A stretch of 64,000 nt of DNA, taken from positions 434,001 to 498,000 of the forward strand of contig NZ_JBIPKE010000020.1 of NCBI RefSeq assembly GCF_044005705.1. Direction: 5' to 3'. Of this stretch, positions 26,555 through 34,420 are shown in pieces; positions within the stretch are counted from its first letter, which is position 1, and each line of letters begins with the position of its first letter. Source of the stretch: Marinoscillum luteum. Its GTDB lineage: Bacteria > Bacteroidota > Bacteroidia > Cytophagales > Cyclobacteriaceae. Below the pieces are notes generated by a model, which made no database searches, was not told the origin of the DNA, and saw nothing but the letters and a program-made list of their open reading frames with translations. A program made the translations under genes and the position numbers.

Positions 26555-29500
26555 TTAAAATGTCAAATTCAAACCCAATGTCCATTTTCTAAGGCGAGGA
26601 TAACCTCCCCAGTACCTTCCGTCCGTCCCCACTTCCGGATCATATCCGTTGAATTTGGAGAAAGTATAAAGGTTGGACGCATTCATAAACACACGTGCTG
26701 AAATGGCCGCTGGCAAATTAATGGTGTATCCCATGTTCAGGTTTTGGATTCTCACGAAAGACCCATCCTCTAACCACCAATCTGAAAACTTAGTCTGCCG
26801 ACCATCTTTCAGGCTCGGATATTCGTTGGTAGGATTGTCAGGCGTCCATCTGAAAGGCACTATACTTGGCTGATTAAATGCCTGAGTATTCAACACATCA
26901 TTTCCAAAAACACCATTGAGGAAAACACTGAAGTCAAAATTTTTGTAACTGACGCTCAGGTTCAAACTTCCCATAAAGTCCGGGTTGGGGTCGCCAATGA
27001 TGGTACGGTCCTTTTCATCAATCACCCCGTCCTCGTTGATGTCCACATATTTAAATTCTCCGGGCTGTGCCAGGTCTCCTTCCAGGCCGGCTTCCACGCC
27101 CTCTTCCAATGTCTGTACGATACCGTCCGTCTGATAGCCGTAAAATACATTCACTGGCTGCCCGATGGCCAGCAGATTGGGGAATCCCCTGAACATTTCC
27201 AGGCTATTGCCAGAATACTGAAACTGCATGTCCGTATTAGGATCTGTGATGAGTCCTGATTCCTCAGCATTTCCAAGGCTGGTCACTTCATTTCTATTGC
27301 GATAGTAAATCAAAGTAGCACCTATATTAAGGTCTCCTCTGGATACAATGTCCCCATCGAGGGTGAGCTCGATACCCTTGTTTTCAATAGATCCATCATT
27401 GATCCACATCCTGTCATATCCTGAGGAAAGGGGCAGGATCCGCTCCTGAAGCAAGTTATCGGTGTATTTCTGATAGTAATCAAAAGTAACCCTCAGTCGG
27501 TTCTGGATGATGGCCATGTCTACACCGAAATTGGCCTGAGCCGTAGTTTCCCACTTCAAATCAGGGTTGGGAATACCCCCCCAAAGCACTTCTATACCGT
27601 CCTGACCAGTTCTACCTACTTCGAGTCCCGGACCAATAGCTGTGATCCAGCTTCCGTCGTTGTAGTAGTTGCTAATTCCATAGCGGCTGAGTGTCTGGTA
27701 AGGTGAAATTCCCTGATTTCCTGATACACCGTAGCTAGCCCGAAACTTCAACTGATCAAAAAAGCCCATTCCGCTGATAAAGCGCTCTTCGTGTGCTTTC
27801 CAGCTAATAGCGCCTGATGGAAAATAGGCCCACTTATTGTTGGCACCAAACTTAGACGAGCCATCCGCTCTGGAAGTGAAAGTCAGGAGGTACTTGTTGT
27901 TATATGCGTATGTAGCTCTGAAAATACCAGAAACCAGTTTTGATTCGGTTAGACCATTATTTACCGTATTCAGCTCGGGGTTTCCGGCTGCCAGGTTTTG
28001 ATTTCCCAGGGTTTCATTTACAAAGTCAAATGCACCCAGATTGGAAGTTCTGGACATGTCATCCTGATAAGAGTAACCCAACGTGGCAGTGATTTCATGC
28101 TTGCCCTGTACTTTGCTATAATTGGCAAATGTCTCCGTCACAAAGGTATTTGACTGCCAGTTGCTGATATAAGCGGCACCGTTGTTGAACTGTCCGGCCT
28201 GTGTGTAGCGCTTTGGTTGATACTGATCATTGAGGCTATTTCCAAACTTATAGTTGAGCCGGGAAGTCACAGAAAGTGAAGGAACGATCTTCCACTCAAA
28301 ATCCAAAAATGAAAGTACATCCAACGTTTTAGAAACATTGACTCTATTATCTGTTATGGCTACCGGATGATCAAAATCGTTGTTATTGAGCAGGTAATAA
28401 TCACCAGACTCATCATACACTGGGAAAATAGGGTTCCTCCAGTAAGCGAGGCCTCCGTTGGCATTTCGCTTTCCGTGGGTAAGGATGTTGGAGAAAGTCA
28501 CTTTCAGGTTATCGAATACTTTATGACCTATGCTCAGGTTGTAGTTCAGCTTGCTGTACTCATCCTCTATCTGCACACCCATATCCGTGAAGTAGTTTCC
28601 GCTCAAATTGAAGTTTGTCTTTTCATTGGAGCTGGAGATGTTCACACTCGTGTTATTGGAGACCGGGGCATCTCTAAAAACGATTTTATCCCATTCGGTA
28701 TAGTAAGGCCACTCCCCAGACTCCAACTCCTCCACAGAAGGATAGTAAATTCCGGATGGAGAAACCTCACCGATGAAAATAGCAGGAAAACCACCATTAA
28801 TCCTGGATTCATTATTGAGCTGAGCCATCAGCTCAGGTTTTCTCCACAGGTTGAGCTTGGAAGTGAACTCTGATACCGTCACCTGCTGCTTCACACTGAT
28901 GTGTGTCTCGCCGGTCTTGGCTTTGCGTGTGGTGATGAGAATGACACCATTGGCACCCCGAGAACCGTAAATAGCTGAAGCCGAGGCGTCTTTTAAGATA
29001 TCCACAGACATGATATCCGCAGGGTTGATCTGCTTGAGGTCACCAGCATCTCCCAGGGGAAACCCGTCTACCACCACCAGTGGTGAGTTGGACCCTCTCA
29101 GTGAGCTTCCGCCCCTGATCCTGACAGTGGCCCCTGCACCAGGATCCTGCGATGAATTAATGATTTGCAAACCTGCTGCCCGGCCCTGGAGTATGGTCTC
29201 CACTGAGTTGGCAGGGATGTCTTTGACTTCTTCCAGCTTCACCTGAGCCACAGATCCGGTGAGGTCGCTTTTCTTCACCGAACCATACCCCACTACCACT
29301 ACTTCTTCCAGGCTGGTAAAGTCCGGCTCCATGCGGACATCTATCACTGATCGACCCTCCACGGGTACCTCTATGGTCTGAAAACCCACAAAGGACACGA
29401 TGAGTATGCCTCCCTCGGAAACATTCAGCTGGTAATTGCCCTCCACATCAGAGATGGTACCATTGGTAGTCCCCTTCTCCAAAATGGTAGCTCCGGGTAA

Positions 29501-29944
29501 GGCATCGCCGTATTCGTCGGTGATTTTTCCGGAAACATCAGTTTGCTTATTGATGATCACCTCAATAGGCTCTGTTATTTGCCCCTTTGCTTTGCTTATA
29601 CTAATCGTTTGATTCACCTGCCTGAAATGAACTCCGGTCTGTCCGGACACTTCCAACAGCAGGTCAGCAACTGCCGCACGCTTTCGCGAAAGCGATAAGT
29701 CCACATTTTCACCCAAACTTTTATCTGTATAGAAAAACCTGAAGTTGGTCTGTCTCTCAATGTCCTTCAGCACCTCATCTAGTGAGCCCTCAGGAACATT
29801 CAGCTTAATAAACACATCTTTGACACTCTTCACCTGTCCTGCCACCGAATCGGCCAGAATAGAGGACATGGTAAGCACCAGGGCCATAAAAGTGTACATA
29901 GAATATTTAGTAACCATAATGATGGTTTGAAATATGTATTTCAT
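26555..29944 (-). CDS. SusC-type TonB-dependent transporter with STN signalling domain
   Basis: This 1129-residue outer-membrane transporter of the mannan PUL has, after the signal peptide (about 1-37), an STN domain (about 45-115; VPEGSLDEVLKDIERQTNFRFFY), which contacts a FecR anti-sigma factor in trans-envelope signalling. A carboxypeptidase-regulatory-like domain (about 130-215), the signature EEVVVVGYGSVKKSDLTGSV, the plug (DILKDASASAIYGSRGANGVIL) and the beta-barrel follow, ending in LNLTF. The start may also be Met10 (29917). The gene follows fecR and the sigma gene, and the STN domain predicts induction by the ECF-sigma/FecR route. Confidence 0.95.
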   Translation of the reverse strand: MKYIFQTIIMVTKYSMYTFMALVLTMSSILADSVAGQVKSVKDVFIKLNVPEGSLDEVLKDIERQTNFRFFYTDKSLGENVDLSLSRKRAAVADLLLEVSGQTGVHFRQVNQTISISKAKGQITEPIEVIINKQTDVSGKITDEYGDALPGATILEKGTTNGTISDVEGNYQLNVSEGGILIVSFVGFQTIEVPVEGRSVIDVRMEPDFTSLEEVVVVGYGSVKKSDLTGSVAQVKLEEVKDIPANSVETILQGRAAGLQIINSSQDPGAGATVRIRGGSSLRGSNSPLVVVDGFPLGDAGDLKQINPADIMSVDILKDASASAIYGSRGANGVILITTRKAKTGETHISVKQQVTVSEFTSKLNLWRKPELMAQLNNESRINGGFPAIFIGEVSPSGIYYPSVEELESGEWPYYTEWDKIVFRDAPVSNNTSVNISSSNEKTNFNLSGNYFTDMGVQIEDEYSKLNYNLSIGHKVFDNLKVTFSNILTHGKRNANGGLAYWRNPIFPVYDESGDYYLLNNNDFDHPVAITDNRVNVSKTLDVLSFLDFEWKIVPSLSVTSRLNYKFGNSLNDQYQPKRYTQAGQFNNGAAYISNWQSNTFVTETFANYSKVQGKHEITATLGYSYQDDMSRTSNLGAFDFVNETLGNQNLAAGNPELNTVNNGLTESKLVSGIFRATYAYNNKYLLTFTSRADGSSKFGANNKWAYFPSGAISWKAHEERFISGMGFFDQLKFRASYGVSGNQGISPYQTLSRYGISNYYNDGSWITAIGPGLEVGRTGQDGIEVLWGGIPNPDLKWETTAQANFGVDMAIIQNRLRVTFDYYQKYTDNLLQERILPLSSGYDRMWINDGSIENKGIELTLDGDIVSRGDLNIGATLIYYRNRNEVTSLGNAEESGLITDPNTDMQFQYSGNSLEMFRGFPNLLAIGQPVNVFYGYQTDGIVQTLEEGVEAGLEGDLAQPGEFKYVDINEDGVIDEKDRTIIGDPNPDFMGSLNLSVSYKNFDFSVFLNGVFGNDVLNTQAFNQPSIVPFRWTPDNPTNEYPSLKDGRQTKFSDWWLEDGSFVRIQNLNMGYTINLPAAISARVFMNASNLYTFSKFNGYDPEVGTDGRYWGGYPRLRKWTLGLNLTF

Positions 29945-29957
29945 ATTTTTGTTAAGA

Positions 29958-30064
29958 GTTAATTGAACATTAGGTCAGATTGGCAATCATGAAAGCGACA
30001 ACTTTCTGTCATGCTGATTTTGATGATTTCAACCGGGGATTTACCACAAGTCCCCGGATTTTTT
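29958..30064 (+). ncRNA. Candidate antisense small RNA opposite the susC leader (DonS-like)
   Basis: On the plus strand, opposite the susC start, TATTTTTG (29944-29951) matches the Bacteroidota -7 consensus TAnnTTTG exactly. About 105 nt further on is a plus-strand intrinsic terminator (30033-30064). A transcript between them would be antisense to the susC 5' leader and would lie between fecR and susC. In Bacteroides, sRNAs of the DonS family occupy this position in sigma/anti-sigma PULs and repress them. No good -33 box was found, and the 5' end is a guess. The same layout recurs at 44547-44623. Confidence 0.4.
30033..30064 (+). terminator. Intrinsic terminator on the plus strand between fecR and susC
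   Basis: The stem CCGGGGA / TCCCCGG (30033-30039 with 30051-30057) is followed on the plus strand by ATTTTTT. The T-run is on the side antisense to the PUL genes; on the minus strand the stem is followed by TTGAAATC, a poor terminator tail. Confidence 0.65.
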
Positions 30065-30090
30065 AGAGAGTCATTTTTTCTTCATACGCA

Positions 30091-31092
30091 TCATTTTTCG
30101 TTGAATTCAAGTTTCACTTTTTTGCCTTCCAGCTGATATCTGAAACCAACCGAATGGCTGAGTATATCCAGGACATTGGACAAATATTCGTTCTTCTGGA
30201 AAGTACCAGAGCATTTGATAGAAGGTAAATCCCCGAAAGCCGATATATCTACTCCATACCAGCGCTCCAGCGTTTCTACTACCTCGTTCAGGTCGGTCTT
30301 GTCAAAGTACAGGACTCCTTCCTTCCAGTAGGTGACAGCCAGTAAATCTGCTTTCCCTTTGATAATAGATTGATCTGTTCCCAGTGCCGCTCTCTCTCCA
30401 GGAGTGAGGTAAACGATCTCATTGGAATTGTTTTTTTCTACTTTGACCTTTCCGGTGACCAGAGTTACTTCTGTTTGTTCGTTGTTATACGATCGTATAT
30501 TGAAAGAAGTACCCAGAGCCGTAGTGGCCAGATGGCCGCTGTAAACGGTAAATGGTCGGGAGGCATCCTCTGTCACATCAAAGAAGGCCTCACCCACCAG
30601 GTACACCTTACGCCCCTCAGCAAACTCATCAATGAAAGAAATGCTACTTTCGGAATTGAGGCTGACAATGGTGCCATCCGGGAGATACACTTTAGACTTT
30701 TGGCCGGCAGGGTTGGTCTTTACTACTCGAGCCATTGGCTCTGGAGTAGAAGTAGGGCCGGCTTGATTGTATAGAAGTACAGAAGAAACAGCCAAAATCA
30801 GCACAGCTGCTGCTACTTTCCACCACCTGTGCTGATTGCCCTTCTTAGGAGCTTGAATGTGGCGCGATACCCCAAGGGTTCGTTCGTTGTCTTTCTTGGA
30901 TGCTAATTTCTTGTACAACTCATCCCCATTCCACTCAAACTCACTTTTCCCTCTGGCCTGCCAGAGTTTATCAATCTCTGCATACACCTCCTCTTCACTT
31001 TTTTCAGACAGATACCATTCTAAAAAGTTCTCGGCTTCCTTTTGCGAAAGCTCTCCATCAAAGTATTTCCTGATTCGTGTGAGTCGATCCAT
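30091..31092 (-). CDS. FecR-family anti-sigma factor
   Basis: This 333-residue inner-membrane protein holds the ECF sigma factor until the loaded SusC transporter signals through its STN domain. The N-terminal cytoplasmic anti-sigma region (KYFDGELSQKEAENFLEWYLS) is followed by one membrane helix (about 93-112, VAAAVLILAVSSVLLY). The periplasmic FecR domain (GQKSKVYLPDGTIVSLNSES, VYLVGEAFFDVTED) and a C-terminal DUF4974/STN-like domain (LNEVVETLERWYGVDI) follow. It lies between the sigma gene (31229-31825) and the susC at 26555-29944. Confidence 0.94.
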   Translation of the reverse strand: MDRLTRIRKYFDGELSQKEAENFLEWYLSEKSEEEVYAEIDKLWQARGKSEFEWNGDELYKKLASKKDNERTLGVSRHIQAPKKGNQHRWWKVAAAVLILAVSSVLLYNQAGPTSTPEPMARVVKTNPAGQKSKVYLPDGTIVSLNSESSISFIDEFAEGRKVYLVGEAFFDVTEDASRPFTVYSGHLATTALGTSFNIRSYNNEQTEVTLVTGKVKVEKNNSNEIVYLTPGERAALGTDQSIIKGKADLLAVTYWKEGVLYFDKTDLNEVVETLERWYGVDISAFGDLPSIKCSGTFQKNEYLSNVLDILSHSVGFRYQLEGKKVKLEFNEK

Positions 31093-31228
31093 TGTTTCTG
31101 GTTTACGCTACTATATAGCCTCAACTGACTCCTGATACTCACTGGCATTTTGATATTTACAATAAAATCATCAAAACAGATCAAACACTGAATTGAAAAG
31201 CAATAAATACACTAATATGATGTGATTA

Positions 31229-31825
31229 TTACAACATAAAGATCAAGCCCACCACTCCAGGGGCAACCACCTTCATCTCAATAAGCTTCTCTCTGAGCGA
31301 TTTCGTGGCCCGATAAATCTGATTTTCAACGGTGCGGGTGGAGAGTTTGAGCCGCTCGGCGATCTCTTCATTGGTGAGATGCTCGAAGTTCTTCATCATG
31401 AAAACCTGCTTCTGTTTAGTAGGAAGCTCATCTATAGCCTTGCTGGACAATTCGTCCAGATCTGAAAAAATAACATATTCCTCAGTTTCATTGCTCTCAC
31501 CTGGCCAATAAGTGATGGCATAGTGCTGAAAAGCCAGAAACCTGGCCCTCTTTCTGGATTGCTTAAATACGATAGACCGAACGATAGAAATGATGTAGGC
31601 ATTGAAAGAAAGTGAACTATCAAGGTTCTCTCTGTTCCGCCATATTTTCATAAAAACATCCTGCACCACCCCTTCTGCATCTTCATGAAGAAGCCCCATC
31701 TTACGGCTGATGTTGTATATTTTGCTGGCATACTTCTCATATAGCTTACTATAGGCATACTCGTCACCACCACGAAGACGTGTCACCAATTCGCTATCAC
31801 TACCAAATTTCACAGAAAATGCCAC
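31229..31825 (-). CDS. ECF-type RNA polymerase sigma factor (mannan PUL)
   Basis: This 198-residue sigma-70 ECF protein has region 2 (YSKLYEKYASKIYNISRKMG ... GVVQDVFMKIWRNRENL) and region 4 with a helix-turn-helix (LTNEEIAERLKLSTRTVENQIYRATKSLREKL). The start must be a GTG at 31825, because an in-frame stop lies three codons upstream and the next Met would remove most of region 2. The C-terminus carries a short hydrophobic tail (APGVVGLIFML) after region 4. It heads the sigma-FecR-SusC-SusD module and should drive the mannan PUL. Confidence 0.93.
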   Translation of the reverse strand: MAFSVKFGSDSELVTRLRGGDEYAYSKLYEKYASKIYNISRKMGLLHEDAEGVVQDVFMKIWRNRENLDSSLSFNAYIISIVRSIVFKQSRKRARFLAFQHYAITYWPGESNETEEYVIFSDLDELSSKAIDELPTKQKQVFMMKNFEHLTNEEIAERLKLSTRTVENQIYRATKSLREKLIEMKVVAPGVVGLIFML

Positions 31826-31952
31826 CAGCTTTTAAGAAGATTAGGATTTGACCCTCTAAGCTGGGGCATTTTTTTTCAATTTCAAAATCCCTTAAAACTG
31901 AATGTGAAATTTTGGATTCAACTTTCACTGTCAATTATTGAGGGCAAAACAA

Positions 31953-31984
31953 AAAACCATCGAGCTGACTGGCTCGATGGTTTT
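31953..31984 (-). terminator. Intrinsic terminator after the GH43 gene
   Basis: A 13-bp perfect stem (AAAACCATCGAGC and its complement) with a 6-nt loop is followed on the minus strand by TTTTTTGTTTTG. It lies about 160 bp after the stop of the GH43 gene at 32145 and isolates the second PUL from the sigma gene at 31825. The rest of the 319-bp gap (31826-32144) holds no recognisable gene; the sigma promoter must lie in 31826-31950. Confidence 0.88.
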
Positions 31985-32144
31985 CATTACAAATAGACCA
32001 GTTGTTCTGCTTTCTCTGGCACGGAGAAAAGATAAAGCATCCTGAAAGAAGCCAAGGATTAGTCTTTACTATCATCTGAAAATTCTTAAAAAGATAGATC
32101 GGCACCAGCAAGCAATTTCTACTTGAATAGTAAATACTATCCTG

Positions 32145-33119
32145 TTATTCTGAAACCTGTTTGGGCACAATTATCTGATCAGCATCCACTTTAAAATCAT
32201 AGCGATTCATCTTTCCATTCCAGGTTTTTATTACAGGAACAATGCGGGTCCTTCTTGGAGTCACCTGATGCTCGCTATAGTGTACGTGATATACATAATA
32301 CAACTCGCCATCAGGCCCATTAAATAAATCTCCATGACCAGAACCATTTTCGCCTACGATAGACCTATGCAAAATCGGGTTACCCTCATTTTTGATCCAT
32401 GGCCCGTACGGTGAGTCTGCCACTGCATAACCCATAGCATAGTCAATGTTCATGAAGTGATTGGCCGAATAGAACAGATAGTATTTATCTTTTAGCTTAA
32501 TCACCGTTGGCCCTTCCATGATTGGATCTGATTCGTAATTGGGTGTTGCCTCCCAAGGCTCTGTCTGATCAAAACATTTGGTAAGTGTCTCTGGCTTGAT
32601 CACTCCATTCTTTAGGTCAAATTCCGCTACCCAGAGGAAGTTTCCATGGTCGAATCGAACATGATACAAATAATACTTACCATCATCATCTTTGAAAATG
32701 TAGGAATCAATATTTTTCTCCGAGCCATCGATTGGCCCTACTTCTCCCTGTCTAAACGGCTCCATCAGAGAATGGGATTTTGTTAATACCGTCTGCTCAT
32801 TAGCTGTATGAGTCAGGTAGTAGGTAGCGCCTTCTTTCAGAATCTGTGGAGCCCAAAATCCTTTGGTTCCGAACGTTTGATCTCCCTGATTCAAAATCAT
32901 GTACAGTGAGTCCCCTTGATTGCCTGGTACCACCCAGTTTTTTAAGTCTTTGGAGGTCAACACCGAAAAACCAAGGGGTGGCCTATTCTTGGTTCCCACG
33001 AGATAGTAGGTATCTTTTTCCTGATAGATTGTTGGGTCCGCCAAAAAAATCTCCTGCCTATTTTGAGCTAGCAAGTGGCTTGTTGCCAGTAACATGATGG
33101 AATAAATGATGTATTTCAT
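32145..33119 (-). CDS. GH43-family glycosidase
   Basis: This 324-residue exported five-bladed propeller enzyme has a signal peptide (about 1-18). The three GH43 carboxylates are visible in order: Asp in FLADPTIYQ (base), Asp in NIDSYIFKDDDG (pKa modulator) and Glu in MEGPTVIKL (acid). GFWAPQILKEG and GSGHGDLFNGPDG are further family blocks. The likely action is release of arabinose or xylose from side chains or oligosaccharides; the subfamily cannot be set from sequence alone. It is the last gene of the second PUL, 25 bp after another GH43-like gene. Confidence 0.87.
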   Translation of the reverse strand: MKYIIYSIMLLATSHLLAQNRQEIFLADPTIYQEKDTYYLVGTKNRPPLGFSVLTSKDLKNWVVPGNQGDSLYMILNQGDQTFGTKGFWAPQILKEGATYYLTHTANEQTVLTKSHSLMEPFRQGEVGPIDGSEKNIDSYIFKDDDGKYYLYHVRFDHGNFLWVAEFDLKNGVIKPETLTKCFDQTEPWEATPNYESDPIMEGPTVIKLKDKYYLFYSANHFMNIDYAMGYAVADSPYGPWIKNEGNPILHRSIVGENGSGHGDLFNGPDGELYYVYHVHYSEHQVTPRRTRIVPVIKTWNGKMNRYDFKVDADQIIVPKQVSE

Positions 33120-33144
33120 AATATCTCTGCTTATTTCCTATTGG

Positions 33145-34173
33145 TTAATCTTCCTTCTCAATTCCAAATTCATCGACCAGCTGATCATACTCCAACCTAC
33201 TAATGGTTATCATACATCCGTGACGCACTTTTTCGGGAAGCGAGTATTTGTCCCAGTCAGCGAAAAAGGTATATCCCGACGCCTGGTACCAGGGGCCACT
33301 TAGACTATCAGCTATGGAAAGGCCGTAAGATACACCTGGGTACTGTTCATAATATAAGTACCATACTTCTCCATTTGGCGATGGGATCAGCATGGGTGCC
33401 TCTCTGAAATTAGGACTAATGGGATCTGATAGATTATCATATGGGCCCAATGGCGACTCAGAATTCGCTATGCGGATGGTTTTGCCAGTCACCCAATCCA
33501 AAGTTGGGTAACGCTCATCTTTAATAATCGTCCAGTATTTCCCTTCTGCCTTTCTTATGAATACATCAATGGTACCCATATCCCAAGGCAATAGTCTCTC
33601 AGGGTACGCCGAAAAGGTTTTCAGGTCTTTGGAGGTGACATAAAGTGTGCGCTGACTTGCCCAGTACCGCTCAGGATTCTCCTTTGTTCCTTCCTGATGT
33701 GGAGTATGCCAGGTCATTACATACTCACCGGAGGCCTCATCATAATAGAGCTTTGGAGCTCCTATCCGCTGCAGTGCTTGTGAGTATCCGGGGGTTTTCT
33801 TCAGTTCGGGTATATAAACACTATGTGTCTTCCAGGTGATCAGATTCTCCGAAACCCAGATATTGATATCAGGAGAGGCATCGCTCCGGTTTCCAGCAAT
33901 ATAATAGCGCCCGTCATGTCCTTTGGTGATATCCGGGTGCCCTTTGTAGTCTTCAAATACACAATTGCCATCGTTCAAGCGGTACCAGTGCAGACCATCG
34001 AGACTCACGGAGTAGTACAACCGACCATAATCCTCATGGGTCATGTGAGCAAAGAGATATGCTTCGTTAACGGGCTGTTCTCCCACCTCAACTTGCCCTG
34101 GTGGATCTGGCTGTTGTGCCAGAAGCGAAAAAGCACTTATGCCGATCAGCGCGACAACTGTCAGGTACTTCAT
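33145..34173 (-). CDS. GH43-like five-bladed propeller glycosidase
   Basis: This protein of 342 residues from the preferred ATG at 34173 opens with a clean signal peptide (KYLTVVALIGISAFSLLAQ). An in-frame start at 34263 would add 30 residues before it and is less likely. Candidate active-site carboxylates follow the GH43 order: Asp in GHPDITKGHDG, Asp in TIDVFIRKAEG and Glu in FREAPMLIPSP. Sequence between them differs clearly from the neighbouring GH43, so the two probably cleave different linkages. Whether it is a true GH43 or a sister family of clan GH-F is open. Confidence 0.75.
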   Translation of the reverse strand: MKYLTVVALIGISAFSLLAQQPDPPGQVEVGEQPVNEAYLFAHMTHEDYGRLYYSVSLDGLHWYRLNDGNCVFEDYKGHPDITKGHDGRYYIAGNRSDASPDINIWVSENLITWKTHSVYIPELKKTPGYSQALQRIGAPKLYYDEASGEYVMTWHTPHQEGTKENPERYWASQRTLYVTSKDLKTFSAYPERLLPWDMGTIDVFIRKAEGKYWTIIKDERYPTLDWVTGKTIRIANSESPLGPYDNLSDPISPNFREAPMLIPSPNGEVWYLYYEQYPGVSYGLSIADSLSGPWYQASGYTFFADWDKYSLPEKVRHGCMITISRLEYDQLVDEFGIEKED

Positions 34174-34382
34174 TTTGGATAGATTAGTGAGGGTTAGCTG
34201 CCCTTGGGCCCAAAGGCTTTGGAGCAGCATCACCAACAAACAGGTGTTTTTTCTTGATGTCATAGTATGGGATTAATTAGCAGGTATTTCGAGTTCTTCT
34301 TCTGGTCTTACTGGTTTTCCAAAATCCAGTTGTGATTTCCATTATCCGCTACATTTGTGGATGCGCAATTGCTAGGGACAAA

Positions 34383-34411
34383 AGAGATCAACCCTCAAAT
34401 GGTTGATCTCT
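34383..34411 (-). terminator. Terminator-like hairpin after the ricin-repeat gene
   Basis: An 11-bp perfect stem (AGAGATCAACC and its complement) with a 7-nt loop begins 10 bp after the stop at 34421. The minus-strand tail TTTGTCCC is a weak U-tract, so readthrough to the two GH43 genes is possible. The rest of 34174-34420 shows no gene. Confidence 0.6.
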
Positions 34412-34420
34412 GAATTCAAA

